Source of the DNA: Pseudomonadota bacterium
GTDB taxonomy: Bacteria > Desulfobacterota > Desulfobacteria > Desulfobacterales > RPRI01
Assembly (NCBI GenBank): GCA_018901125.1
Contig: JAHIFE010000096.1
Span: 1 to 64,000, forward strand
Reading direction: 5' to 3'
Length of the DNA: 64,000 bases
The notes under the pieces are model-generated. The model had not been told where the DNA came from, did no database searches, and saw only the letters and a list, made by a program, of their open reading frames with translations. Made by a program: the position numbers and the translations under genes. How positions within the stretch are numbered: the stretch's first letter is position 1; each line of letters begins with the position of its first letter. This document shows positions 43,756 to 54,882 of this stretch, piece after piece.

Positions 43756-44754
43756 TTACTTCAGTATTCTTTTAATTCTATCCCAGCCATCTCCAGGTAT
43801 ATTAGCTCCTACAACTTGACAAACTTCATATCCACACGCCGACCCTAATTTACCACATTTTTCAAGGTTGTACCCATTTACAAATCCGAATAAAAAGCCA
43901 GCCGCCCATAGATCGCCTGCTCCTGTAGTATCTAAAGCAAACCCGCTTCCCATTGGCTCAACTTTAATAACTTCGCCCTTGTAAGATATATAACTTCCAC
44001 GTTCCCCAAGCTTAAGTACCGCTATTTCCGCCCGTTTTGAAATAACATCAAGAGCCAACAGTTCATCTCTATAACCTGTAAAGGCAAATGCTTCATCCTC
44101 ATTTGCAAGCAATATATCCACATAATCATCAACTATATTGTCAATGAAATCTTTATGTTCTTCTACAACTGTAAAACTTGCAAGATCTAACGAAATAATT
44201 GCACCTGCTGCTTTTGCGTTGCTTAAAGCAGATATTATTAACTCTTTATTAAACAACAGATAGCCCTCTATATGTACAACCACAGCCCCTTTGAAACAAT
44301 TAATTGTAATTTCTTCAGGCCTTGTTTCTGAAGATGCGCCAAGGCAGGTAAACATCGAACGCTGAGCATCAGGCGTTACTATAGAAAGAACTCTTCCGGT
44401 AGGAGAAGAACAAGTAAAAATATGTGATTCAACATTATTATTTTTTAAATCATTTTCAAAAAATTTACCCAGTTCGTCTTCACCCAATTTTCCTACAAAG
44501 CGAGCTGTTCCGCCTAGCTTGCCTATTCCCACGATTGTATTGCATGCAGAGCCTCCTGTTACTATGCTAGGCTTTTTTGTTACCTGAGATAATGTATTTT
44601 CAATAACATCATCACTAACCAGAGTCATGCCACCCTTTACAGCCCCGGCTTTTGCAAGAAACTCTTCATCTTCAAGAGCAAGAATATCAATAAGAGCTGA
44701 CCCTATACCAACTACAAGTTTTCCACTATTCTTTTCGTTAAAATCGTCAATCAT
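43756..44754 (-). CDS. PfkB-family (adenosine kinase-like) carbohydrate kinase
   Basis: 332 aa; TGGSACNTIVGIGKLGG, FALDTTGAGDLWAAGFLFG. Confidence 0.88.
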   Translation of the reverse strand: MIDDFNEKNSGKLVVGIGSALIDILALEDEEFLAKAGAVKGGMTLVSDDVIENTLSQVTKKPSIVTGGSACNTIVGIGKLGGTARFVGKLGEDELGKFFENDLKNNNVESHIFTCSSPTGRVLSIVTPDAQRSMFTCLGASSETRPEEITINCFKGAVVVHIEGYLLFNKELIISALSNAKAAGAIISLDLASFTVVEEHKDFIDNIVDDYVDILLANEDEAFAFTGYRDELLALDVISKRAEIAVLKLGERGSYISYKGEVIKVEPMGSGFALDTTGAGDLWAAGFLFGFVNGYNLEKCGKLGSACGYEVCQVVGANIPGDGWDRIKRILK

Positions 44755-44963
44755 TTATTATCCTTAAGCTGGTATCTTATTGGAGTTGATATTTAGCTTA
44801 CCATTCTAAATAATAATTGATAGACTCGTAAAAAAGCCCATCAATAAATAATACTTAATTTAGTGTTTCCGTATCCTGCAAATTTATATTGAGTTTTCCA
44901 AAAAAAGATAATTAATTTTTCTTCTAAAGTAGCAAAGATAATATTTAGCACACTATTATTTTA

Positions 44964-45251
44964 CTATATTACTATATAGTTATTATATGTACCAAAATTA
45001 TTCTGACAAAGTTGATCATTATCCGGATCCTTTTGCCATTGTCCATCCACTAGAAATCTGTATTCATATCTTCCAGGATTAAGAAAAATCGTTTTTTTCC
45101 AAACATCACTGTTTTCTTTTTTCATGGGATGCTTTTTTTCATTCCAATTATTAAAATCACCCATTAAAGAGACATTCTTTGCTTTGTGAGCTTCGATAAT
45201 AAAAGTTATTCTTCTTTTGCCAGCTGTAGCTTTTATTTTTTCTTTTTCCAT
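44964..45251 (-). CDS. Stand-alone glycogen-binding (CBM48/AMPK1-like) domain protein
   Basis: 95 aa; VSLMGDFNNWNEKKHPMKKENSDVWKKTIFLNPGRYEYRFLVDGQWQKDPDN. Confidence 0.85.
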   Translation of the reverse strand: MEKEKIKATAGKRRITFIIEAHKAKNVSLMGDFNNWNEKKHPMKKENSDVWKKTIFLNPGRYEYRFLVDGQWQKDPDNDQLCQNNFGTYNNYIVI

Positions 45252-45609
45252 AGAAGCCTCCTTTATATATATATTATCTTCTCATTTAAAATGGTTATAG
45301 AATAATGAGTTTGAGTTCAGCATAATACTTTTCGAGTAGCAGGATGGAATACCAGATTGCAATTATTCTTTTAAATCAATATATTGGATATTTTTAATAT
45401 TTATAAAGCCTATTGTCAAGATATTTGTTCTTGCCTGTCAGAAGCAAATAAATAGTTTAGTATTTATAGATTATATCTATATCTTATTTAATTAACTCAA
45501 TTTTATTTTGATTAGCTTAAATCACTCAAAAAACCACCGATTAAATTCTAACGGACCGGATTTATGACAATCGCTATAAGGCATTTTTCAATAGTCTTCT
45601 ATTAAATCA

Positions 45610-45650
45610 AAAAAAAGAGGTTACAGTACAATACTGTAACCTCTTTTTTT
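45610..45650 (-). terminator. Strong terminator downstream of tRNA-fMet (bidirectional form)
   Basis: AAAAAAGAGGTTACAGTA-CAA-TACTGTAACCTCTTTTTTT. Confidence 0.9.
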
Positions 45651-45655
45651 CCGTT

Positions 45656-45732
<77 letters not shown>

Positions 45733-46039
45733 ATAATTTTTACTTATTTTAAGAATGCCCCTTAGGATATTTTTTTAAAAAGCTAAATAAAGGGTTTTTC
45801 TCCCATCGCTTGAATATAATTCAAACGACTCCATCCTCCCTATTAGACACCAGCTTCTTAAACGCCTCTATCCTGTTGATACTCTTTTTAAGAGTGTACC
45901 TTTATTAGTTAATCATCTCTAATAAGTCAAGCTGTTTATTTTCGATAAGCAGAAGATAATTTATTGCGCACAGTTGGCAAATTATAACATAATGTAACTC
46001 TTAGTTTTTTATTCGTTAAAAAACCAGAAAATAAATTAT

Positions 46040-46255
46040 TTACGCTCCCTCTTCATATTTAAAGGAGACCTGAACCCTTGCCCTGAATGCAGCAATTTTC
46101 CCTTTTTCAATCTTCATATCCAGTTTTGTAATTTCTGCGATTCGTAATTCCCGAAGAGATTTTGACGCCCTTTCAACAGCATTTTTTGCTGCCTCTTCCC
46201 ATGATTTTGTACTTGTCCCGACCAGTTCAATTATTTTGTATACACTCTCAGCCAT
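46040..46255 (-). CDS. Dodecin-family flavin-binding protein
   Basis: 71 aa; VYKIIELVGTSTKSWEEAAKNAVERASKSLRELRIAEI...FRARVQVSFKYE. Confidence 0.92.
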   Translation of the reverse strand: MAESVYKIIELVGTSTKSWEEAAKNAVERASKSLRELRIAEITKLDMKIEKGKIAAFRARVQVSFKYEEGA

Positions 46256-46692
46256 TTTGTCCTCCTTATTAAGTTTGTGGTTATTGGTTAATGCTGTTTA
46301 TTGAAAACAAAAGCTTAATAAAAACTCTGTTGCATTAGAAAACCAAAAATTGAAGATTTAGAGGTTGAATCTGGTGTAACAAAAAAAATACGCGCTAATA
46401 TCGGAAATCCCAACTCTCCTCTTGAATATAATTAAGGAGGTCATACAATCATTTAGTGGATTTAAATTGATAAAACACTTACGAGTATTTAAAATTTATA
46501 ACTAAAAAATAAATAAGTCAAATTAAATTTGACTTTATGGTAGTTGCCGTTATCAATATATTTGTTTTTCAGATATCCATTATTTATAGCTTAGCAAGAA
46601 GTTGAAATAAAAATTTAAGCAGCAGGAAAGGATTCTTTCCCATTAAATCAATTTCATGATTCTTTACTGTTGTAGTTTAAATGGTTTTATTT

Positions 46693-47022
46693 TCAAACTG
46701 TTGATGAACTTTTTAAAAGTCCATCCATTTTTGACATTATTGCTTCCGGTGATGAGGACAAAACTGTTTTGTCGTTTTTTATAAGTATATATTTTGTCTT
46801 TCCGGTGTGCCCGGAAACAATTTCAAGTCTTGATGGGGAAACTGAAAGAATTTTTGCAAGATACTTAATGCACATACTGTTTGCAGAGCCGTCAACCGGG
46901 GCAGCTGTAAGTTTTATTTTCAGCGCATCTCCAAAAAGTCCAGCTATCATGTTTTTTGAAGATCGGGGCAGAATATATACCTTAAAAATTATACCTTCGG
47001 AACTTTTCCTGAAATAAAGCAT
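46693..47022 (-). CDS. DUF167 (YggU) protein
   Basis: 109 aa; FKVYILPRSSKNMIAGLFGDALKIKLTAAPVDGSANSMCIKYLAKILSV. Confidence 0.9.
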   Translation of the reverse strand: MLYFRKSSEGIIFKVYILPRSSKNMIAGLFGDALKIKLTAAPVDGSANSMCIKYLAKILSVSPSRLEIVSGHTGKTKYILIKNDKTVLSSSPEAIMSKMDGLLKSSSTV

Positions 47023-48479
47023 TATAAAGCAGGATCACTTTTTCTTATTGAGTCTATGATGCTTGTTGAAGAAATGTTTTTCTTAACTTGAATAATAACA
47101 ACTTGACCTCCGTATTTTTCGACAATATCACGTCCGTATACTTCTTCAGATGAGTAATTGCTTCCCTTGGTAAGTACGTCAGGACGCACGGTTTCAATCA
47201 GGTTTCCAAGTTTATTTTCCGGAAAAACGACAACATAATCAACGCTGTCAAGCGCGCTCAATATCCTTACTCTTTCTTTAGCCTTGATTACCGGCCTTCC
47301 GTTTCCTTTCAGTTTTTTTACCGACTCATCATCATCAATTGCGACTATCAGGACATCGCCTTCTTTTTTTGAAGCTGAAAACAAGTTGATATGACCGGCA
47401 TGCAAAAGGTCGAAACAGCCGTTTGTGAATACTATTTTCTTCCCTTTTCCCTTCAGGTCCTGAACCAGAGAGGGAAGCTCGAACAGATTTTTTTGCTTTA
47501 TTCTGTAGTCATCGGTGCTAACAGTCAACGCGGCTGATAATTCTTCTTCTGATACAGTGGCTGTTCCTATCTTTCCTACAACAATTCCGGCAGCAGTATT
47601 TGCTATTGAAGCTCCAACCTTAAGCGATGTGCCGGATGCCGTGCAAAGTCCAAGAACGGCAGCAACTGTATCGCCGGCTCCTGAAACATCAAATACCTGC
47701 CTTGCTTCTGAGCTGATTTTATAGGGCTTTTTGTTTTCTTCGAAAAGAATCATACCATCTTTGCCGCAGGTAATAAGAACGTTTGCGATACCAGTGCTTT
47801 CAATGATTTTTTTACCCGCCTTTACCAGCGAGGAATTATTTGTTATTTCTATTCCTGATGCAAGGGCCGCTTCTTTTATGTTGGGAGTAATAAGGGTAAC
47901 ACCTGAGTATTTTGAATAATCAAGACCTTTGGGATCCGCTATGGTTATTCTTCCGGTTTTTTTTGCTGTTTTAACTGTTCTTGCCACTAATAATTTACTG
48001 ATCAATCCCTTGCCGTAATCGGAAATAAGCACCACATCCGCCTTTGGGATTTTCTTTTCAATAAAATGCGCAATTTTATCAAAAGTATCATCTGAAATTG
48101 TTTTTATTGTTTCTCTGTCAATCCTTAAAACATGCTGGTTTCCCGCAATAATTCTTGTTTTTCGTGTTGTAGGTCGTCCGGGTTCCTGAATTATTCCTTG
48201 TACGTCAACTCCAAGAGCGGTGAATTTCTTAAGCAGCAGGTTCCCGCTCCTGTCACCTCCAATAACACCGGCAGCAAAAACTTCAGCCCCGAGTGCTACA
48301 AGATTATTTATTACATTGCCTGAGCCTCCCAAAGTTGAGTCTTCTTTCTTTACTGCTATAACAGGAACCGGAGCTTCAGGAGATATCCTGTCGACATCAC
48401 CCCATAGGTATTCGTCAATCATCAGATCGCCGATAACAAGTATTTTACAGTTTTTAAATTTTGAAATATCTATTTCCAT
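47022..48479 (-). CDS. hldE: Bifunctional heptose 7-phosphate kinase/heptose 1-phosphate adenylyltransferase
   Basis: 485 aa; PfkB domain (DVSGAGDTVAAVLGL) fused to nucleotidyltransferase (VFTNGCFDLLHAGHINLF). Confidence 0.94.
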   Translation of the reverse strand: MEIDISKFKNCKILVIGDLMIDEYLWGDVDRISPEAPVPVIAVKKEDSTLGGSGNVINNLVALGAEVFAAGVIGGDRSGNLLLKKFTALGVDVQGIIQEPGRPTTRKTRIIAGNQHVLRIDRETIKTISDDTFDKIAHFIEKKIPKADVVLISDYGKGLISKLLVARTVKTAKKTGRITIADPKGLDYSKYSGVTLITPNIKEAALASGIEITNNSSLVKAGKKIIESTGIANVLITCGKDGMILFEENKKPYKISSEARQVFDVSGAGDTVAAVLGLCTASGTSLKVGASIANTAAGIVVGKIGTATVSEEELSAALTVSTDDYRIKQKNLFELPSLVQDLKGKGKKIVFTNGCFDLLHAGHINLFSASKKEGDVLIVAIDDDESVKKLKGNGRPVIKAKERVRILSALDSVDYVVVFPENKLGNLIETVRPDVLTKGSNYSSEEVYGRDIVEKYGGQVVIIQVKKNISSTSIIDSIRKSDPAL

Positions 48480-48480
48480 A

Positions 48481-48894
48481 TTAAATTTCGGCTAAGCTTT
48501 TTTTTATGACATCAACAACACAACAGGGCGGCCGAACAATTTTCCTGTCTATATTGACAAATGCGTGCTTTGAAGAGCCCGTTGCCTGTACTGTCTTTCC
48601 ATCTTCATTTAATATACGGTAAGTAAACTTCATCCCGCCCTTAAAACTTGTATCAAGAGTTGTCTCAATTATCAGAAGATCGTCATATTTAACGGGAGAT
48701 AAAAATTTACACTGAATCTCGGACAGAGGCATAAAATATCCCTTTTCTTCTATAGCCTTATAAGTCAATCCCAAATTCCTGAACATTTCCCCGCGCCCCA
48801 TCTCAAACCAGCGCAGGTAATTTGCGTTATAGGCATACCCCATGTTATCGGTGTCACCGTAAATAACCCTGTATGTAATCCTGCTTTTTAGCAT
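48481..48894 (-). CDS. Acyl-CoA thioesterase (YbgC-like hotdog)
   Basis: 137 aa; YRVIYGDTDNMGYAYNANYLRWFEMGRGEMFRNLG. Confidence 0.9.
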   Translation of the reverse strand: MLKSRITYRVIYGDTDNMGYAYNANYLRWFEMGRGEMFRNLGLTYKAIEEKGYFMPLSEIQCKFLSPVKYDDLLIIETTLDTSFKGGMKFTYRILNEDGKTVQATGSSKHAFVNIDRKIVRPPCCVVDVIKKSLAEI

Positions 48895-49000
48895 AAACTT
48901 ACCTTGTTTAATCTGAACTCTCTATCAGTAAAAACCATTATGACCTGCATAAAACGCTACAAATAAAAATTTGTTGGAATTTTTACGAGCCTATCAAATT

Positions 49001-49606
49001 TTAAAGCAGGCAATCAGTTTCCAGCAATTTTTTTAGCTCTTTATAGTTATATGTAATAGGAAGTTCAGGAAAATCTATTTTAAAATTATCGGGCGGTCTG
49101 AAAAGAATCCCGCGGTCTGCTTCTTTTAGCATGCCTATATCGTTATATGAATCTCCAACGGCTATAACCTTGTAGTTAAGACTTTTTAATGCAATTACCG
49201 CTTTTTTCTTGCCTTCCTTTTGACGCAAAGTATAATCTTCAATCGAACCGTCCGGGCCTATTACAAGAGAATTACAAAAAAGCGCAGGCCATCCGAGCTT
49301 TTTCATCAATGGCCCTGCAAACTGAACAAATGTATCTGAAACAATAATTACCTGTGTTACTGATCTAAGCCAGTAAAGAAACTCTGCAGCTCCTTCAAGC
49401 GGGTTTATCATTTCAATAACTTTTTGTATATCGGTTATATTAAGATGTTCTCTTTCTATTATTTTTAGCCGTCTTTTCATAAGAACATCATAATCTGATA
49501 TATCCCGTGTGGTAAGTCTTAGCTCTTCAATTCCTGTTTTTTGTGCTACATTAATCCATATTTCAGGCACAAACACACCTTCAAGGTCACAGCATACAAT
49601 GTGCAT
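49001..49606 (-). CDS. thrH: Phosphoserine phosphatase/homoserine phosphotransferase
   Basis: 201 aa HAD; CCDLEGVFVPEIWINVAQKTGIEELRLTTRDI; next to hom. Confidence 0.9.
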   Translation of the reverse strand: MHIVCCDLEGVFVPEIWINVAQKTGIEELRLTTRDISDYDVLMKRRLKIIEREHLNITDIQKVIEMINPLEGAAEFLYWLRSVTQVIIVSDTFVQFAGPLMKKLGWPALFCNSLVIGPDGSIEDYTLRQKEGKKKAVIALKSLNYKVIAVGDSYNDIGMLKEADRGILFRPPDNFKIDFPELPITYNYKELKKLLETDCLL

Positions 49607-49729
49607 AAATCACCTTTTTCGTAATCGGATGTTAAATAGCTAACAACGGCATATCTTGTTTTGATTGCCGCTGATCGCTATTTAATATTCTTTATAATTT
49701 TATTATCCACCCGAAAAAACATAATCTGT

Positions 49730-51046
49730 TTAATCCTCGTCACTGTCATCTTCAATCCTTATAAGTGCGGGTTTTGAGCTTACAACATCAAGTTTTGATA
49801 TTTCATCAAGAGCCTTCTTGACATTTTCTTCCCTGCAAAGGTGCGTAAACATGACAATTGGCACTGAACCGTTTGTTTTACGCCCTTTCTGGTGAACCGA
49901 CTTTAGGCTGATTCCATACTTTCCCAAAATACCGGATATTTTCGAAAGGACTCCAGGCCTGTCTTGAGATGAAAAGCGGAAATAATAATGAGTGGAAATT
50001 TCATCAACCGGCATAATTGGGATATTCCGGATATTTGCCATCTGGCAGGAAAGCAAGGGAACTCTTCCGACCGAACCGCATAGAATATTTCTGGCGAGAT
50101 CGGCCGCATCGCTTATGACTGCGCTGGCCGTGGGCATCATACCTGCTCCCTTTCCATAAAGCAGAATATCCCCGACAGCATCTCCTGTAATAGTAACCGC
50201 GTTAAGCGAGCCGTTTACATTTGAAAGCAGATTTTGAAAAGGGATCATTGTCGGATGTACTCTTGCCTCAACGGAATTTCCCCTGTGCTTGCTTATTGCA
50301 AGAAGCTTAATCCTGTATCCAAACTGACCTGCAAACTCAATATCAAGGGGAGTTATCTTTGAAATGCCTTCTATGTAAATATCTTTTAAATTAATCTCCA
50401 TTCCATAGGCAATCGAATTAATAACAGCCAGCTTGTGGGCTGTATCAAGACCTTCAATATCAAGCGTGGGGTCAGCTTCCGCAAAACCTTTTTTCTGAGC
50501 TTCCAGTAGAGCTGCTTCGAAAGTACTTCCATCATCTGTTATTTTTGAAAGGATGTAGTTGCATGTTCCGTTTAATATTCCTGTCATCGAGTTTACCTGG
50601 TTTCCGACGAGTGATTCTCTGAGGGTTTTTATTATCGGCATACAACCCCCGACGCTTGCTTCATAAGCAACATCAACACCCTTAACTATGGCAGCTTTAA
50701 ATATTTCGTTTCCGAAAGAAGCAAGCAGAGCTTTGTTTGCCGTTACTATCTGTTTTTTGTTATCTATCGCCCTTAAAATCAAATCTTTCGATATCTTCTC
50801 GCCGCCGATCAATTCAATAATTATATCTGTTTCGGGATCATCAACAACTTTGAAAGCATCGCTGACAAATACCCCTTCGGCAAAACTTATGCCTCTATCA
50901 AGGCTTACATCTAAATCTGCAACATACTTCAATTCCAGCTCAGCTCCGATTCTGGAACTGATAAGATCTTTTTTCTCAAGTAATATTCTGGCAACCCCTG
51001 TCCCAACTGTTCCGCAACCAAGCAAACCTATATTAATTTTTCTCAT
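49730..51046 (-). CDS. hom: Homoserine dehydrogenase
   Basis: INIGLLGCGTVGTGVARILLE...EASVGGCMPIIKTLRESLVGN; C-terminal ACT domain. Confidence 0.95.
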   Translation of the reverse strand: MRKINIGLLGCGTVGTGVARILLEKKDLISSRIGAELELKYVADLDVSLDRGISFAEGVFVSDAFKVVDDPETDIIIELIGGEKISKDLILRAIDNKKQIVTANKALLASFGNEIFKAAIVKGVDVAYEASVGGCMPIIKTLRESLVGNQVNSMTGILNGTCNYILSKITDDGSTFEAALLEAQKKGFAEADPTLDIEGLDTAHKLAVINSIAYGMEINLKDIYIEGISKITPLDIEFAGQFGYRIKLLAISKHRGNSVEARVHPTMIPFQNLLSNVNGSLNAVTITGDAVGDILLYGKGAGMMPTASAVISDAADLARNILCGSVGRVPLLSCQMANIRNIPIMPVDEISTHYYFRFSSQDRPGVLSKISGILGKYGISLKSVHQKGRKTNGSVPIVMFTHLCREENVKKALDEISKLDVVSSKPALIRIEDDSDED

Positions 51047-51157
51047 AAAATCAATTCCTGCCCGGCAAAGCAAACCCCGGTAATCAAACCATACGCAGTA
51101 AGTTGTTAATGCCTTTTCGGCACCCTTAATGTTTTCCACATAGAGGGAATCTTTTGC

Positions 51158-52324
51158 TTACAGCACTTTTCTTAAACCTCGAATGGCCTGGTTAATACGC
51201 ATTGTGTTTTCAATAAGTGCAAAACGCACATATTCATCCCCGTACTCCCCAAACCCGAGACCAGGTGAAACAGCAACCTGCGCTTCCTTTATAATTAACT
51301 TTGAAAATTCCACTGAACCCATCTTAATATATTGGTCCGGGATTTTAGCCCATACAAACATAGTTCCCTTCGGGCTTTTAATATTCCAGCCTATACGGTT
51401 AAGGCCATTTATAAGAGCATCTCTGCGCTCTTTGTAAGTATTGCATATATCTTTTACACAATCCTGCGGGCCATTTAATGCAATAATGGATGCTATCTGA
51501 ATCGGCTGGAAGACACCATAATCAAGGTAGCTTTTAATCCTGCGCAATGCAGCAACAATTTCAGGATTTCCTACACAAAAGCCAACTCTCCAGCCAGGCA
51601 TGTTATAGCTTTTTGAAAGAGAAAAGAATTCAACGCCAACATCCTTTGCCCCTTTAACCTGAAGAAAACTAGGGGCAACATAGTCATCGAAAATAAGGTC
51701 TGCATATGCAAAGTCATGGATAACCATGATGTTATGTTCCTTTGCATAATCTACGATCTTTTCAAAAAAATCTATATTTACTACCTCGGTGGTAGGATTA
51801 TGAGGATAGCTGATTATCAAAACTTTAGGTTTGGGCCATGTCTGCCGTGTGGCATCAATAAGATTTTCAAAAAAATCACAATCCGGTCCTACCGGTATTC
51901 CACGAACTTCTCCTCCTGCAATAATTGCAGAAAACGGATGAATAGGATAAGTCGGTGTAGGAGTAAAAACCACATCTCCTGGTCTTATGGTAACAAGAAT
52001 AAGGTGGGATAACCCTTCTTTTACCCCTATGGTAACAATAGCCTCATTATCAGGATCAATATCAACATCAAACCGGCGCTTATACCAGCTTGCGATAGCC
52101 ATTCTGAGCTTGGTTATACCCATTGAGGCTGAATAACGGTGATTGTGCGGCTTTTGGGCAGCTTCAATCAATTTATCAATAATATGCTGGGGAGCCCCAA
52201 GATCGGGATTTCCCATACCGAGATCTATTATATCCTGTCCCGCATGCCTGGCATCCATTTTTATTTTGTTAACGGTTGCAAACACATACGGAGGCAAACG
52301 GTCCAGCCTGGCAAACTTATTCAT
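51158..52324 (-). CDS. Class I/II aminotransferase (AlaC/DapL-like)
   Basis: 388 aa; [43 protein letters not shown]. Confidence 0.9.
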   Translation of the reverse strand: MNKFARLDRLPPYVFATVNKIKMDARHAGQDIIDLGMGNPDLGAPQHIIDKLIEAAQKPHNHRYSASMGITKLRMAIASWYKRRFDVDIDPDNEAIVTIGVKEGLSHLILVTIRPGDVVFTPTPTYPIHPFSAIIAGGEVRGIPVGPDCDFFENLIDATRQTWPKPKVLIISYPHNPTTEVVNIDFFEKIVDYAKEHNIMVIHDFAYADLIFDDYVAPSFLQVKGAKDVGVEFFSLSKSYNMPGWRVGFCVGNPEIVAALRRIKSYLDYGVFQPIQIASIIALNGPQDCVKDICNTYKERRDALINGLNRIGWNIKSPKGTMFVWAKIPDQYIKMGSVEFSKLIIKEAQVAVSPGLGFGEYGDEYVRFALIENTMRINQAIRGLRKVL

Positions 52325-52740
52325 AATATAAGCCTCATCTTGCTTAACATTGTCAAATTTAATCCTAAACTTCCGCCTAATACATTATGAGCAAAAAAAC
52401 TTATAGTTCTGTTTATAACATTAATCTTAAACGCTCTTTCCATAATTGCCGACTTCTTTTTTTGATGCCTTTATAAAAAATAAAACAGAAACGGTTTTAT
52501 GAAGTCGTCAGGGTTAACGGATTTATTACGCGTCCGTCAAGATTAATTTCTTTGCATAGTTACAACATATAGCGTTTTATGTCAAAAAAATTGTTTTGAC
52601 TTTTAAATGAAACCGGTTTATTTATATATGGTTTTTAACTACTTGCCCTAATCTGCTGATAATCAGCATCATATTTTCCTTAATAAATGACAGCTTTTTT
52701 AAGTTAACTAATTTAAAAGTACCGGATTCTATTTAATGAA

Positions 52741-53796
52741 ATGGAAGATAACATGACAAAATCTCTGACTTATGCCGATGCAGGTGTTAATATAGATAAA
52801 GCGAACAGTCTGGTAGAATCTATAAAAGAAATTGCAAAAAGAACAAACAGACAAGGAGTTATCGGGGAAATAGGGGGATTTGGTGGCCTGTTTTCTTTAA
52901 ATATTAATAATTTTCAAAAACCTGTTCTTGTAAGCTCTACAGACGGAGTTGGAACTAAGCTTAATGTGGCTTTCATGATGGGTAAACATGATACCATCGG
53001 TATCGACCTTGTTGCGATGAGTGTGAATGATATCATCGTTCAGGGAGCCGAACCGTTATTCTTTCTGGATTATTTTGCAACCGGAGAAATTGATTCCAAA
53101 ATAGCTGTTGATGTTATCAGTGGCATTGCCGAAGGCTGTAAACAGTCTAAATGCGCGCTTCTAGGTGGTGAAACAGCTGAAATGCCTGGATTTTACAAAA
53201 AAGACGAGTACGATCTTGCTGGATTTGCCGTAGGCATTGTTGACCACAGCAAAATTATAGACGGCTCCGGTATCCGCATGGGTCATAAACTTATAGGCAT
53301 CTCTTCGAGCGGTCTTCACAGCAACGGGTATTCGCTAGCACGAAAAATTTGCTTTGATGTTCTTAAACTGAAAGTTGATTCCTATGTTTCAGAGCTTGGT
53401 AAAACCATAGGAGAAGAACTTCTTACCCCGACAAAAATATATTCATCTATGATTCTAAGCCTGCTTAAGGATCTTCCAATTCACGGCCTTGCTCACATAA
53501 CCGGAGGAGGAATATCTGAAAACATTGTGCGCATAATACCCGAAACATGCATGCTTAAAATCAAAAAAAACAGCTGGGAAATACCCCCAATTTTTAATTT
53601 TCTTAAGGAAGCGGGCAAAGTCTCTGAAGAAGAGATGATGAGAACATTTAACAACGGTATAGGCATGGTTGCGATAGTGCCTGAAAAATCTGTAGATGAA
53701 ATTATGGACCGTATTGCCGCTGAAAATGACAATATATTTATTATTGGAGAAATTGCTGAAAGAAAGAACTCCCAAGAAAAAATAAAGTGGGTTTGA
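52741..53796 (+). CDS. purM: Phosphoribosylformylglycinamidine cyclo-ligase
   Basis: 351 aa; LVSSTDGVGTKLNVAFMMGKHDTIGIDLVAMSVNDI, ITGGGISENIVRI. Confidence 0.96.
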   Translation: MEDNMTKSLTYADAGVNIDKANSLVESIKEIAKRTNRQGVIGEIGGFGGLFSLNINNFQKPVLVSSTDGVGTKLNVAFMMGKHDTIGIDLVAMSVNDIIVQGAEPLFFLDYFATGEIDSKIAVDVISGIAEGCKQSKCALLGGETAEMPGFYKKDEYDLAGFAVGIVDHSKIIDGSGIRMGHKLIGISSSGLHSNGYSLARKICFDVLKLKVDSYVSELGKTIGEELLTPTKIYSSMILSLLKDLPIHGLAHITGGGISENIVRIIPETCMLKIKKNSWEIPPIFNFLKEAGKVSEEEMMRTFNNGIGMVAIVPEKSVDEIMDRIAAENDNIFIIGEIAERKNSQEKIKWV

Positions 53797-53871
53797 AAAC
53801 CAATAAACTCTTATAGTCCCTTTCGGCTTTACAATCACCTGTTGTAGTTTAAGTAAGAGCAGATATTTTTC

Positions 53872-54867
53872 ATGATCATTCTTGGTATCGAAACATCCTG
53901 TGATGAAACGGCGGCTTCCGTGGTTTCAGATGGGAACAAAATACTATCATCCATTGTGTCATCACAGGCCGAAATACATTCTCCATATGGTGGCGTTGTT
54001 CCCGAACTGGCATCCAGAAAGCATATGGAGGCCATAGTGCCGGTTGTAAGAAAAGCTATAAGCAGTGCCGGCATTGAAACAAAGCAGATTGAAGCAATTG
54101 CAGTTACGCAAGGCCCGGGCCTTATAGGATCACTACTGGTTGGTTTTTCATTTGCAAAGGCATATGCCTTTGCGCTGAACATACCATGGACAGGCGTAAA
54201 TCATCTGCAAGGACATATTCACTCCGTTTTTCTTGAACCCGATCCTCCCCCATTTCCATTCATATCACTTCTTGTGTCAGGCGGCCATACAGGCATCTAT
54301 TATGTAAACTCTCATACCGATATGGAGCTTATGGGACAAACCCGCGACGATGCTGCAGGAGAAGCTTTTGATAAAGTTTCCAAAATGCTTGGCCTTGGAT
54401 ATCCGGGCGGAAGTATTATAGGAAAACTTGCCGAAAAGGGGGATCCCACGAAAATAAATTTTCCGCGAGCCTATATAGATAAATCGGGCTTTGATTTCAG
54501 TTTCAGCGGATTAAAAACCTCGGTTAACCGTTTTATTCAAACAAATTATAATCAGTATAAAGAAATAATTCCTGATATAGCTGCCGGATTTCAGGAATCT
54601 GTTGTTGACGTTTTGTCTTACAAGCTTCTTTACGCCGCAAGTTTAAAAAAATGTGAGCATATCTCAATAGTCGGCGGTGTTGCTGCAAACAGCAGATTGC
54701 GTGAAAAAGCAGAAAAGGATGCCTGTGCATCAGGTTTTAAGCTCCATGTGCCTTCAGTTGCTCTTTGCGGAGATAATGCCGCCATGATAGCTTCAGTCGG
54801 TTACCACAGCATTATAAGCGGCAAAATACAGGATTTCGATCAGGATGTTTTTTCACGTGTAATATAA
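53872..54867 (+). CDS. tsaD: tRNA N6-threonylcarbamoyladenosine synthase subunit
   Basis: 331 aa; ILGIETSCDETAASVVSDG, GLIGSLLVGFSFAKA, HLQGHIHSVFL. Confidence 0.97.
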   Translation: MIILGIETSCDETAASVVSDGNKILSSIVSSQAEIHSPYGGVVPELASRKHMEAIVPVVRKAISSAGIETKQIEAIAVTQGPGLIGSLLVGFSFAKAYAFALNIPWTGVNHLQGHIHSVFLEPDPPPFPFISLLVSGGHTGIYYVNSHTDMELMGQTRDDAAGEAFDKVSKMLGLGYPGGSIIGKLAEKGDPTKINFPRAYIDKSGFDFSFSGLKTSVNRFIQTNYNQYKEIIPDIAAGFQESVVDVLSYKLLYAASLKKCEHISIVGGVAANSRLREKAEKDACASGFKLHVPSVALCGDNAAMIASVGYHSIISGKIQDFDQDVFSRVI

Positions 54868-54882
54868 AAAAGAGACAGAAAT

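Noticed and set aside
46516-46536. Palindrome AAGTCAAATT-A-AATTTGACTT in the dodecin/DUF167 gap
   Set aside because: AT-rich short palindrome far from either start; could arise by chance, not enough to call an operator.
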